Shown: positions 9,304-18,611 of the stretch, in pieces
How positions within the stretch are numbered: position 1 is the first letter of the stretch
How the letters are laid out: every line of letters begins with the position of its first letter
NCBI GenBank assembly: GCA_025201705.1
Contig: MU617002.1
Location: forward strand, 1-27,528
DNA length: 27,528 bases
Source of the DNA: Dissophora ornata
Lineage: Eukaryota > Mortierellomycota > Mortierellomycetes > Mortierellales > Mortierellaceae
Direction: 5' to 3'
The notes under the pieces: model-generated
What the model was told of the DNA's origin: nothing
The model's input: the letters and a program-made list of their open reading frames with translations, nothing else
Databases searched by the model: none
Made by a program: the position numbers and the translations under genes

Positions 9304-9962
9304 CTACTTCTTGACTCTCACTACGTCGGCAGATATGTGACCAAGGATACTATCAGTTGACCCGGCATCGAGAACAGCTCTGCAATTAAGAGTTGACGCC
9401 TCAAGGAAAGGACCGAGTTTGACCCTGCAATGCGACCATCTGCTCGAGAGCTTCTGTCATCTGTGCCAAATGCACATCAGTCTCATTACGTAGAAGCTTC
9501 GAAGTCATTTCCCGCTTTTCCGCCGCTTGTTCCATGAACTCCTTCCATGCAAGCTGCATTTCCCTCAGATGCTCGTCGTGCCGCTGCTTTGCTTCTTGTA
9601 GCTCCAGCTCAGCGCGATTTTTGCGTTCAAGTCATTCCTCCTGTAGACGCTTTTCATATTTCTCAAGTTGAACCAGTCGCAAGCGTTTCATTTGTTCATG
9701 TTCCTTGCGTTGCAACTGCTCAATCCTCTTTTGTCGCTCTTGTTAATTCCATTGAATTATTGGACTACAGATGTTCAAGCCATAAAAAGGGGTGTACCAT
9801 AAAGCGGATTGCGAATTAAAGATTTCGTTCACCGCTGCCGAAGAGCGTGGCATTCATCTTCACGCGACATGAAATGAAAGTATTACACAGATGTTGTAGA
9901 CGACAATTTGCCACCACCAATGCGAAACCCAATACATGTACGAGGTGTTCTGAGAATGACAT
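9304..9962 (-). pseudogene. Type 1 membrane-anchored coiled-coil gene, unit B (broken)
   Basis: Exon 1 (from ATG 9962) encodes the short hydrophobic MSFSEHLVHVLGFALVVA segment. The exon 2 acceptor seen in unit C (GAACAG) reads GAACAT here. The coiled coil (KRIEQLQRKEHEQMKRLRL) is interrupted by TGA where unit A has CGA and unit C has CAA. It then continues (LERKNRAELELQEAKQRHDEH) to another stop near 9400, and the conserved tail is altered to GHISADVV. Several independent lesions make expression as a full protein unlikely. Confidence 0.65.
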
Positions 9963-10549
9963 GGCGAAATGAATATTCCTGGGTTCGAATATTGGAAGAG
10001 AGTTGTTGCAGGCGGAAGCGTATTTATTATGGCAAAAAAAAAAAATTGGGCTACTCAACGGAAGAAATAAAAAAAATTGCATAGCATTGACAAATCTCGA
10101 AAGTGGAAATAGGAAAGATCCCATCCTCTCTCCCTTTTCCACCTCTGGATCTTCAAGGACTCTCTCGCTTCTGCTCCGACCCCACCTTCTTCTCGTTGAA
10201 CAGCAACCTCACCCACTCCTTGTGACCCTTTCCACCCAAGGACAGATTCTAAACGGCGCTGGGAGCAGTAAAACACGTCGATCGCGTCCACTGTGCCATT
10301 CTCGTAAACCTGCTTTTAATAGGACACGCCTCGTTTCCCGTTCATTTTCTAGTCAATTCAAGAAGTCCATTTCTGTAGCTTACAACAAGCACATTTATTT
10401 ATTTATTTATCCACGATTCCTTTGAAACGGGAAGTCAGAGGCTGCTGGCGGCTACAGGGCACTCGTAGCCTCGGTAGAGACGACTTATTTACATCTGAGG
10501 CGTGGCATCATCGGCTATGACTTCAATCGAATCAGACCTCCTGCCATTA

Positions 10550-11344
10550 TCATCCGCTCCTTCTATCGTATGCGGGCCTAGATGGAGGTCCCTCCAAGAG
10601 AGAGCTTTCCAGCAGCGGCGCTGCAGCGATACCTTGGTGAGATTGCATTTGGTACATGAGTGTATTAATCTGGTGCTGAAGGCCCAAGAATTCTTGAGCT
10701 GCTCTTTGAAGATGCCCCCTATTCTCCAGCCTCATTTGTTCCTGGGCGCTCTCGAAGGCAATGTTCATTTCAGTTACAAACGTTTCATGCTCCCATTTCT
10801 GTCGCTCAATGTCCTTTTCATATTGCAGTTGCATCATTCCCAGATGGCTTTGCTGTTCCTGCTTATGAACTCGCAGCTTTTCCTCAAGGTCTTTTCGCTC
10901 CTTCTCATGGTCTTGTCGCTCCTTCTCACGGCTTTGAACTTCCTTCTTAAGATCTTGCTCAATGTTCTTGCGGATTTTCTTTACCTCTTCAAGATCTTGC
11001 GCAACCTTCTTCTGCCTCTGTAAGAAAGATACAGGATGTTAAGATGTTTGGATTTCTTATAGAATCAATATTGGTGCCGTTTGCGGTTCCACGACTCTTC
11101 GAACTTCCACGAGATTTACCTCATTGATTTTGGCAACAACAACGGCTCCAACCACAACGACCCCAACCGCAACGACTGCAACCGTAGCTACTCCAGCTAC
11201 TACCGGGGTAATTGTTAGGGCCGGTGTGGCAACTAGAGCTCTAGCGGCTATTTGCCTGCTACAGTGATTGGCTACAATTATAACCCCAGCAGCTGCAACC
11301 AATTTTTCAGGTTTGATAAGTTCGGGTGAAGACAAAGAGTCCAT
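10550..11344 (-). CDS. Type 2 membrane-anchored coiled-coil protein, unit C (intact)
   Basis: The family is not recognised. Two exons (11344-11120, 11017-10550) join in phase 0 to 230 residues. Exon 1 begins MDSLSSPELIKPEK and holds one moderately hydrophobic stretch (about 17-25) and a strong Val/Ala/Gly-rich transmembrane segment (about 45-71), ending AKINE. Exon 2 starts RQKKVAQDLEEVKKIRKN and is a continuous charged coiled coil to about residue 195. Gln-rich heptads follow (HQINTLMYQMQSHQG) and a short tail ending DRRSG. In unit B the tail is in another frame and ends VIADDATP; that frame also survives here, out of frame, down to about 10493. The type 1 gene lies 430 bp upstream. A Lys/Glu coiled coil on a membrane anchor suggests a scaffold or tether, but no function can be assigned. 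Confidence 0.75.
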
Positions 11345-11774
11345 CCTGCAAAGCTGTGTTTCTCCTAACGTTGTGAATTGTGAATAGGTAAGAGATATGT
11401 GGGTAGGGAGTGACAAATATTCTACTCTGGGATGCGGAGAAAAGCACAAACAAAAGCAAAACTGGGATTATAACCGAATACACGAGGAGCGACCGTAAAA
11501 AGGCGAAGTGCCATCTGTTAATAGCCCTCGACTATTCTTGCATCGAATTTTGAGCATGAATTTGCATGAATCTGCAGGAGTTGAAACACTTGATCATAAT
11601 AATTGTTTGCACATTTAAATGCCGTTTGGTATCTTGGCGGAGACTTGTCTTATTTTTTTGTGAGGAAAATATGTATCTCAGCAATGCGACGAAGATGATG
11701 ATTGAGTATCGATCCCTGTGTCATGCATCGCTAGTGTGACTCCTTCAGGGTTCGCGGTTGTATTTTCCTGACAA

Positions 11775-12410
11775 TTACTCGTCAGGAGAGACGTGACCTT
11801 GGATGCTGTCACTTGATCCGGCGATGGAACCAACAGCAGCTAATGTTTGGATGTTGGACCGAGTTTGACCCAGAGCCTCTGCCATCTGTGCCAAATGAAT
11901 ATCAGCCTCATTACGCAGAAACTTAGAAGCCATTTCCCGCTTTTCCACCGCTTGTTCGATAAACTCCTTCCGCTCAAGCTGCATTTTCCTCCGATGCTCA
12001 TCGTGCCGCTGCTTTGCTTCTTGCAGCTCCTGCTCAGCACGATTTTTGCGTTCAAGTTGTTCCTCCTGTAGACGCTTTTCATGTTTTTCAAGTTTTTCAA
12101 GTTGAACCAGTCGCAAACGTTCTATTTCTTCATGTTCCTTGCGTTCCAACTGCTCAATCCGCTTTTGTTGCTCTTGGTCTTCCTTTGGTAATTCCGTAGA
12201 ATTATTGGACTTTTGCCGTACAAGCTGTTCATGTCATTAAAAAGGGGGTACCATAAAGCGGATTGCGATTTTAGCGATTTAGTTCATTGCAAATATTCGC
12301 TGCCGAAGAGCTTAGCATTCATCATCACGCGACATGAATGAAAGCATTACCCAAATATTGTAAATGACAAATGCCACCAATACGAAACATATGCGTTTTG
12401 AGTAGGGCAT
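11775..12410 (-). CDS. Type 1 membrane-anchored coiled-coil protein, unit C (intact)
   Basis: Two exons (12410-12351, 12224-11775) join in phase 0 to 169 residues. Exon 1 is only 20 codons: MPYSKR, then a hydrophobic run (about 7-20) that could be a signal anchor or the core of a short signal peptide. The intron has a GTAATG donor, a TAATGAC branch-like motif and a GAACAG acceptor. Exon 2 starts LVRQKSNNSTELPKEDQ and is then a long Glu/Arg/Lys coiled coil (about 37-125). A helix with AEALGQTRSNIQ and a polar tail SSDSIQGHVSPDE follow. The start was chosen because it yields the hydrophobic exon found in all three units. The protein is unrelated in sequence to type 2 but has the same exon plan. 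The family and role are unknown. Confidence 0.72.
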
Positions 12411-12480
12411 GGCGAAATGAATATGGATTCGATTCTGGGACAGCAGTAGGTTAAGTGAGTTGTTGCAGGCGAAAGCGTAT

Positions 12481-12770
12481 TTATTGTGGCAATGGAAAAA
12501 TTGCGATATTTGCATGGTTGCGTCTACTATTCATGCACATGACTCCTCTATGCTGCAGTCATGTTGTCAACAAATTATCCATCTTCTCGTGTCAAAGGCG
12601 TCCACCAAGAGATAATAGTCTATTGGTGCAAGGTACTCCATGTCTGTCCAGTTCCACCTTGCGACATAATCTATATGGCTACTTGCTACAGTTCTAAGGC
12701 GTGCCCATTGGATTTCAGAAAACCGTTCTCCACAACCACATCCACATCCTCAGCTGGGCCAGCGACTCTT
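12481..12770 (-). other. Possible gene or transposon fragment beside the assembly gap
   Basis: On the minus strand one frame is open for about 55 codons (near 12730-12570, including SHIDYVARWNWTDMEYLAP). A second frame from the gap edge reads RVAGPAEDVDVVVENGF and stops near 12695. Either could be the 3' part of a gene lost in the gap. I cannot identify it. Confidence 0.25.
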
Positions 12771-12780
12771 NNNNNNNNNN
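12771..12780. other. Assembly gap (10 N)
   Basis: Ten N bases are placed next to an A run (12784-12793). The true gap size is unknown, so the spacing between the tandem array and the rest of the cluster may be wrong. Confidence 0.95.
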
Positions 12781-13007
12781 CCCAAAAAAAAAAGGAAATT
12801 TGGCTGGTAACCCCTTAAGAACTTTCCTTTCCAGAGGGCCATTGTGAAAATAAGGTCGAGCTCGCTTGCATGTTTTGTTGTCGAACGGTGGACATGGCTA
12901 TTCACCGAGGTTAACTTTGAGGCCACATCTCCTGGACACCGTGATAACAACAGCTAAAAATGAAGGTTGTCGCTTGTCTCCCTATTTCTGGTACTTTGTG
13001 CTTTTGT
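12781..13007. other. Short intergenic segment after the gap
   Basis: No supported gene. It starts with a poly(A) run and leads into the 3' end of the coiled-coil gene at 13008. Confidence 0.4.
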
Positions 13008-13503
13008 TTATTTTGCTCGGAGTTTCTGGTTTTCTTGCCATATCTTCGCATACTCGCATAATCGTTTCTGATACTCGTCTTGCTCATGCTTCTCCGGTGC
13101 GTATTGCAACTCTCCGTCTGCGCTGCTCCATCCAAAGTTCTAGTGACTTTCGTAGCCCCGTCAGCTCTATATCCAAAAGGCGAATTAACTCGAGATGCTC
13201 GCCCCACTCCTTCTTCTCACAATCCAAATGTTCAAGACAACCCTTCTGCCTCCCTTCCAAAAAGCTGAACTGCTCCTTCTGTTCCCTTCCCAAATGGTCC
13301 TGTATCTCCTTCCTTGTCATTTCTAAACGGGCAATCTGGTCTTCCTGTTTCCTTTCCGAAAGGACATCAAAATCCTCTCTAATGCGTTCGACTTCCTCCG
13401 TTAGCTCATTCAGCAGCTTAAGGTAACGGTTACGTGTCTCGCTCCGCGTGTGTACTAGACGATTGCGTTCACTATTCAGCCACAGAGTAAACGACAGGAC
13501 CAT
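13008..13503 (-). pseudogene. Coiled-coil gene, cluster member, probably frameshifted near its 3' end
   Basis: One frame (13503-13084) reads MVLSFTLWLNSERNRL and then a strong charged coiled coil (NELTEEVERIREDFDVLSERKQEDQ and onward, about 115 residues), stopping after IRTGEA. In the adjacent frame the coiled coil goes on (YAPEKHEQDEYQKRLCEYAKIW to QENQKLRAK) and stops at 13008, so a frameshift near 13120 or a missed intron is likely. The true start is uncertain. A short hydrophobic frame, MSSIVLLSTAILYT, begins at 13626 and could be the usual first exon, spliced to an acceptor near 13460-13505. Same strand and style as its neighbours; function unknown. Confidence 0.45.
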
Positions 13504-13836
13504 CTATGTCGGCTCTAGAATATTCAAAACACCGTTTTCGTGCTAACTAATACTATGTAACTGTCCCCCCTCATAGCCACCATTCGTGTACAGTATTGCC
13601 GTAGAAAGCAATACAATAGATGACATTCTTGGTGATCACGTCTGAAGATCGGCTATGTCAAGTCTTCAATCGTTGCTATAATCAGGTTTTTTTGAGTTAC
13701 GAAGAGTCGAGTGAGCGATAGAGCAATCGAAGAATGGAAGGAATACAGGGTTATGAGAGGAGGAAACAAACAAACTGCAACTACAACTACATCTGCATCT
13801 GCATTATTACACGCTCAGGCCTTTTGAATTGTTTCT

Positions 13837-14118
13837 CTACTTTTTCAAAATGGGCGCAAGACGCTTTTTTAGTGCTCGGGTTAATCGCCCCTCCATCGTT
13901 TGCGCCCATCGCCCTCCGTCCCGCTTCTGCTCAGGCCTCGCCAACCGCTCTTCATCCCGCTTCTGTTCCTCGTTCTCGCGTTCCTGTTGCTTGGAGCTTC
14001 TATGCCAGACATTGTGCTACTCTTCCTCGAAACGATGGCGCAGCACAGTTTTGGAGTGTGGTTTTGAGTGACGGTGGTACATTTCAGGGGCTTGCAGGGA
14101 AGCAGCGTTGCGTTTCTA
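13837..14118 (-). pseudogene. Relic of a coiled-coil cluster gene
   Basis: After a CATTAG acceptor-like site at about 14119, one minus-strand frame reads KRNAASLQAPEMYHRH to RHRFEEE, meets a TAG, then continues in the same frame with a typical charged helix (SSKQQERENEEQKRDEERLA) to LAPILKK and a stop at 13837. The stop could derive from CAG. Another coiled-coil-like piece (LELELKSTPETRRASS) lies upstream near 14330. The charge pattern and strand match the cluster. A long plus-strand frame over the same bases looks like a shadow. Confidence 0.35.
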
Positions 14119-15085
14119 ATGCGCCATACACGCCCCTGCTGTCGGGAAAAAGCGATAACGAAAATCTTGTCTCTTTGTCGGTATGTATTCTTTGGTCCCA
14201 CACGTCCCTGCTTGCCTATCAAAATCACACAATGACTGGGCTGTCTAGAACCCCGGACTTATTCTTCGCATCCAAATGCTCTATCATTAAGACTGCTGGC
14301 ACGCCGAGTCTCGGGAGTTGATTTCAATTCAAGTTCAAGAGCTGGAATCCCTCATAGCCACATATCTATCCTTGTTATTCACCATCGCCATGAGGAAAAT
14401 TTCTCTCATCATCCTCGCCATTAGTAATGCTAGACGTCAAGATATGACTGTAGTAGGAGACGATTACTTCTCATTAGAGCCGTAATTCCCCTTACCTACT
14501 GAGAAGTATTGCAACCGATCCTCGCATGCATTTCATTTTCGCTTTCCTTAGGTCACATTGTATAATCGTGGAAGGAATTGTGAGGGTGACTTAGGCTCTG
14601 ATTATAAACGTGTCTTACGTTTCTTGGTCGGGACTGAGGTTCGAGTTTATGACGCCCAACTTCAAAAGCCGTTAGTAGAGCCAAAACCAGTTAAGTGTAT
14701 TGAAGTGCCTATCGCACTGACAACCGCAAAAGAAATTTCAATGCTATGGAGTGATATCATGGCTGCTACGATAAGTGCAGTGAGGCATGGAAGTCCAGCT
14801 AAGTGAAGAATGTGAAGAGAAGTGTTGGAAAATCGATCGTTATTTACGCCGTCAATAGCTATGGATGGGTTTGAAGGGGAAGCACTTGCTTTTTTAATCT
14901 CGATTTCATGCCGAGTCTTGGTATTCAACTTCGTACTCAACTTCGAGTCCACTTTGTTGATATTTTTGCGCTTTCCACGGCCTGTCACATACTCGTTTCA
15001 CCGACTTCTTTCTTTGTGCGTGTTGAGATTCCAATTTCCACTGACGGATGGGCATAATTTATTTGAGCTTTTACCCAGGAGTGTG
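14119..15085. other. Degenerate intergenic region
   Basis: No gene can be supported. A minus-strand frame at 14662-14988 contains a hydrophobic stretch (TALIVAAMISLHSIEISFAV, about 14700-14760) resembling the transmembrane exons of the cluster, but no downstream partner exon is convincing. Confidence 0.35.
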
Positions 15086-16182
15086 TTAAAATGAATATAG
15101 TGTTCCAGAGTCCACTGAAACATACTCTTCCTTTGCTTCCTCGTCTACGTCCGCATCGTCTGCACTCGCCTTGGCGACCGTGTCATCCGCACCGTCCTTT
15201 GGGCTCGCGTCGTTCGTATCTTCCCTTGGGCTCGCTGTCCAGGCCTTTGCCGGGAATTCAATCGCTCGAACAAAGCCGAGGTCTCGACGGTCGACAGGAA
15301 CCTGTGGAGCAGGCAATGCGGGTGCGCTGCTCGGTTGGCACTTAAGCTGCCCCTGTAGGAATAAAGCCAAGTACTTCTCCACCATGACCATACGTTCCTC
15401 ACGTTTTTCGACAACCACCGTTAGATGCTCAACCTGCTCATGCAGCTGTTGTATCGTTCTCTGATCGTCCTCACGCTGCATGCGTTCCTTCGCTGCCTCT
15501 TCAGACAATTCGTTCTGACATTGCGCTAATCTTTGCACCTCCTCACCTCGCTCCTGCGCTATTCTCTCGAGTTCCTTACGCTTCATGCGTTCATTCTCCA
15601 TACCGTTGAACAATTCTTGATGGCCTTGCGTTAATCTATGCAGCTCCTCATCTCGCTCCTGGTGGCCTTGCCTTAATCTCTGCAACTCCTCATCCTGCTC
15701 CTGTATCATTCTCACAGATTCCTCGCGTAGAATTTGCTCGTACCATAGTTTTTCGTTCATTTCCTCACGGATAATTCTCATTGACTGGGCCCTATTATGT
15801 TCCTCATCCAGTTTCGTGGCTTTTGCCTCGTCCAAGAGTCCCGTCATTCTCCTGAGAATTCCATTGTTCTTTTTTAAATTTTGTTTTAGGGCACCCACGG
15901 CTTCATCCAGTTCTGCAATCCTCTCATCTTTTTTTCCGATCTATTCAATCCAACAAAATGAAAGTTGAATGCCAATTCCAGGTACCCAAAGACGACAACA
16001 ATTTGCAACTGTGCGGGAAGGAGGAACACGATCAAGTTTAAAAATAATGATTGACCTCATATTTTTAAGAAAGTGAGATTGTGGCGCTATACCTTCTTAA
16101 TGTCTATGCTCTTCATAACGCCTGCTCCAGTCACTACTGCGGCGACGGCGAGACCAATTTCAATGACTTCGGCGCCGACCAT
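15086..16182 (-). CDS. Membrane-anchored coiled-coil protein with acidic tail (cluster member)
   Basis: Two exons (16182-16093, 15940-15086) join in phase 0 to 314 residues. Exon 1 (30 codons) reads MVGAEVIEIGLAVAAVVTGA and ends SIDIKK at a GTATAG donor. Its Ala/Val-rich anchor and the intron position parallel the type 2 genes. Exon 2 starts IGKKDERIAELDEAV and is a nearly unbroken coiled coil to about residue 215. It contains an internal repeat of the type RLRQGHQERDEELHRLTQGH and glutamate-rich heptads. The tail is Pro-rich (SSAPALPAPQVPVDRRD) and then very acidic (DDADVDEEAKEEYVSVDSG). A GGATATAAC box about 110 bp upstream of the ATG may be the promoter. The function is unknown. The architecture suggests a cytoplasm-facing tether or scaffold, which is inference. 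Confidence 0.8.
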
Positions 16183-16826
16183 AATTTTAGTGTCTGACTT
16201 GGTAAAGTATCGGTGTGCTGTGAAGCAATAGAGTGCGACGTGGTGGCGATTGAAGAACAGAGAAAATCGAAGAGTATGGCCGCATTGTTATATCCATAGC
16301 ACATTTTTTGTTTTGGTGTGGAAAGATAAGGGGAATACATAGCAACTCTTCATGCATGCAATCAGTACAGTAGTGGGCCCAAGCATGGTCAAAACACACA
16401 CGCACACGCCATAGCTTCCCGAAAGACGCGTGTAATGGTCTGTCCCCTCTTCCCGCTCTAGAGTGAGCATGACTTCACATTCGCCGCAGTTATTTTGGAG
16501 CGGGTGAGACCTCGCTCCCCATCGTTCGACTTCAGAGTTTGCATGACTCTATGCTCGTCAATGCATGACAAAAAGCGAGTACATTCGTTCTCCTAACCTG
16601 TCCTTTCGCTTTACAATCTGAACGTGGCCTTGGCAAGCGGCATATGTACGCAGATTGAGATTTTGTTTGTTTGCGAGTCATTAGTTCCGTGTTCAAAAAA
16701 GAGTGATTTCAATCAGCACGTAAATAAAATATTAACCATAAATGGCTGCCAAGCGACCATAAACATGTAATGAGGAAAGGAAAAAGGTTTATTGACGACT
16801 GAGATATCCTTCCGCCCACCATGTGT
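16183..16826. other. Intergenic region between two coiled-coil genes
   Basis: It holds the promoter of the gene starting at 16182 (TATA-like GGATATAAC on the minus strand near 16290) and the 3' flank of the gene ending at 16827. I see no other coding frame with support. Confidence 0.4.
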
Positions 16827-17464
16827 TCAATCCGATTCCTCATCGGAAAGACACAGTTCCGCATATAATTCCGCCGCGTCCATCGCCGAATATGGGTCCT
16901 CCAGATCTGTCAATGAATCTGTGTCGCCCAAAACGTCGCCTTCATCGCCCAAGTTGTCAGCCAACTGGCCGTCTTGAGTTCGACCAGCACTCTCTTGGCA
17001 ATTGAGGTCCGAGTTAGCATCGGGGAAAGCAAAGGCTGTGGCCGCTGCAGCAAAGAGCTCCGGAAAGATGACAGCTGCCACTAACATCATTTGTTCTTGC
17101 GAATAACGGGATGGGACTTCGCAATCGTACTGCAGCATATGAAGATACTTTTCATGTTGCTGCTCCATATTCAGTCTATTGGCCTTCAATTGACTCTGTC
17201 GGTCACCTTCCTTCAAATACATGCGATGCACTCTGGCAGTGTTCTAATTTTACCATATGGAAGAAGAGGAAGTGTCGTTTGATTTTTTAAACGGAGGTAT
17301 TTTGTAGGGAGTAACTGCTTCCTCCAACTTCATGGTCAACGTCGCCAGTAGTAATCAGTTAAAAGAAGCTCTTTTCTGACCTGTTGCAGCGACTTTGCTT
17401 GGCGTTTGATCGCACTAAGGGCGATCCTCGAAATGAAAGTGGCTATGATAAATGGAGGAGACAT
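16827..17464 (-). CDS. Small membrane-anchored protein with helical region and acidic tail (cluster member)
   Basis: Two exons (17464-17381, 17243-16827) join in phase 0 to 166 residues. Exon 1 (28 codons) reads MSPPFIIATFISRIALSAI and then basic RQAKSLQQ, ending at CAG/GTCAGA; the acceptor is AAATTAG. Exon 2 begins NTARVHRMYLKEGDRQSQL, with a helical charged stretch to about residue 65. A hydrophobic patch follows (MLVAAVIFPELFAAAATAFAF, about 79-99), then an acidic tail ending LCLSDEESD. The start could also be an ATG at 17575, which adds a very Phe-rich hydrophobic stretch; I prefer the shorter one by analogy with sister genes. This is the most diverged member, assigned to the cluster by plan and strand rather than by sequence. 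Confidence 0.7.
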
Positions 17465-17690
17465 CTCTGGGGTATTTTTTATGAGGTTCACGAAAATGTA
17501 GGTAAAAAAAAAAAAAAGGTCGAGACATGCAAAAATCAAGAGAAAGAAAGGATTCCCCTGAGCCAAGTCGCACATGTTGTTGAAAGCAATTTCATTGATG
17601 ATAGCTTACCCTTTCTTGCGTTAGCTCCACTCGCAGAGGTGGAATGGTTCATGAACGCAAGGGTACTACTCTATCAAGCGGTATTTTGCT

Positions 17691-17851
17691 TCAAGGAATA
17701 TCATGCCTTTGCGCTTGGGTCTGCATTGCCATCAACAAACACAATTCCGCTCGACGCCTCAGCTCCTCTGATTCCTCTGCATCCAACATCCGTTTTAGCC
17801 CCAAAAACTACACTTGCCATTTGCGACTGCTACAAAAGCGGCGATAGGCAT
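17691..17851 (-). pseudogene. Short relic resembling a coiled-coil cluster gene
   Basis: An ATG at 17851 opens MPIAAFVAVANGK, a short hydrophobic start. A neighbouring frame just downstream reads LKRMLDAEESEELRRRAEL and goes on to a stop at 17691. The order hydrophobic start then charged helix, and the strand, match the cluster, but no good intron joins the two. It is probably a decayed fragment, possibly chance. Confidence 0.25.
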
Positions 17852-18611
17852 ATCGAGACGACACTTATTGCCAAATGACTGTGTAATTATGGTGAAAAGC
17901 TTTATTTTTAAATATACGATTCCGACGGTTACGGCAGCGTTTGCGGGAAAGGGACTGTGCCAAGAGCTAGCGACTGCCCTTGTTTTCTTCACATCTAAGG
18001 CTATGACGAAACTCGTGTAGGTGTACAGAGGAGGTTGGTCGAACCAAGAGACTTGGAAATAGCGATAAGAGTGGATGCGGAAAGACTCTCGGTATTTTCC
18101 GTGTCTATTCAGCTATAGTACAAAGCACAGAGTAGTGAAGGTCCAAGCGTATAAGCTGCGGAAAAAAAACTCAAACAACGTGAACGACTCAAAACATTCA
18201 TACTCCTTATTCAAGGCGATTGTGCTAGATTCTTTGAGGCGATTCTTCGTTGGGATTCGAAAATCAAAAACCAGAATTGCTTCTCACTAGCCCCCCCTTT
18301 TTCTTAAAAAATTGCGCATAAAGCTACACAAGAGAGTACAAAAAGCGTAGAGGGCCAATCAACTACAAGAATCGCCTTCAAGAATCGAAGTCGATCCTCA
18401 GCTAGAACAAGACTTGAATTTTTTTATTTTTTCCACTGCCTTTATTTTTGCTGTGGAGCAGGTCAAGAATAATGTTATCGTTCTAGGATGGCTAAAAGTG
18501 GTTCGAGGGGGGTTGGAGAAGAGGGATGATCGATTATAGGGCAGAAATGTATTTAGAACGAAAAGAAACAAAAAAATTACACTTGTCTGACTGTAATAGT
18601 CTAAAGTGCCC
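17852..18611. other. Intergenic region without supported genes
   Basis: AT-rich sequence with several A and T runs. All open frames are short and show no domain-like character on either strand. Confidence 0.4.

Larger units (their letters stand above)
7690..10115 (-). repeat. Tandem unit B of the 2.4-kb two-gene repeat
   Basis: This is the middle copy, about 2.43 kb. Its boundary spacer (about 7330-7980) is almost base-for-base identical to the B/C spacer (about 9740-10400), including exon 1 of the type 1 genes, while the adjoining coiled-coil exons differ at many positions. This indicates recent gene conversion or unequal crossing-over limited to the spacer. Both genes of this unit carry disabling mutations. 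Confidence 0.85.
10120..12480 (-). repeat. Tandem unit C of the 2.4-kb two-gene repeat (intact copy)
   Basis: This is the most upstream copy in transcriptional sense and the only one in which both genes are open. Its upstream flank (12240-12480) is recognisably related to the A/B and B/C spacers (for example the ACCATAAAGCGGATTGCG motif and the GCGAAAGCGTATTTATT motif) but far more diverged. Confidence 0.85.

Noticed and set aside
12318..12336. C-box-like GTGATGA in the intron of the unit C type 1 gene
   Set aside because: No D box with a terminal stem follows within the intron, and units A and B lack the motif.
13734..14321. 195-codon plus-strand frame
   Set aside because: Low-complexity composition with no recognisable domain. 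The minus strand shows a charged-helix frame typical of the cluster over the same bases.
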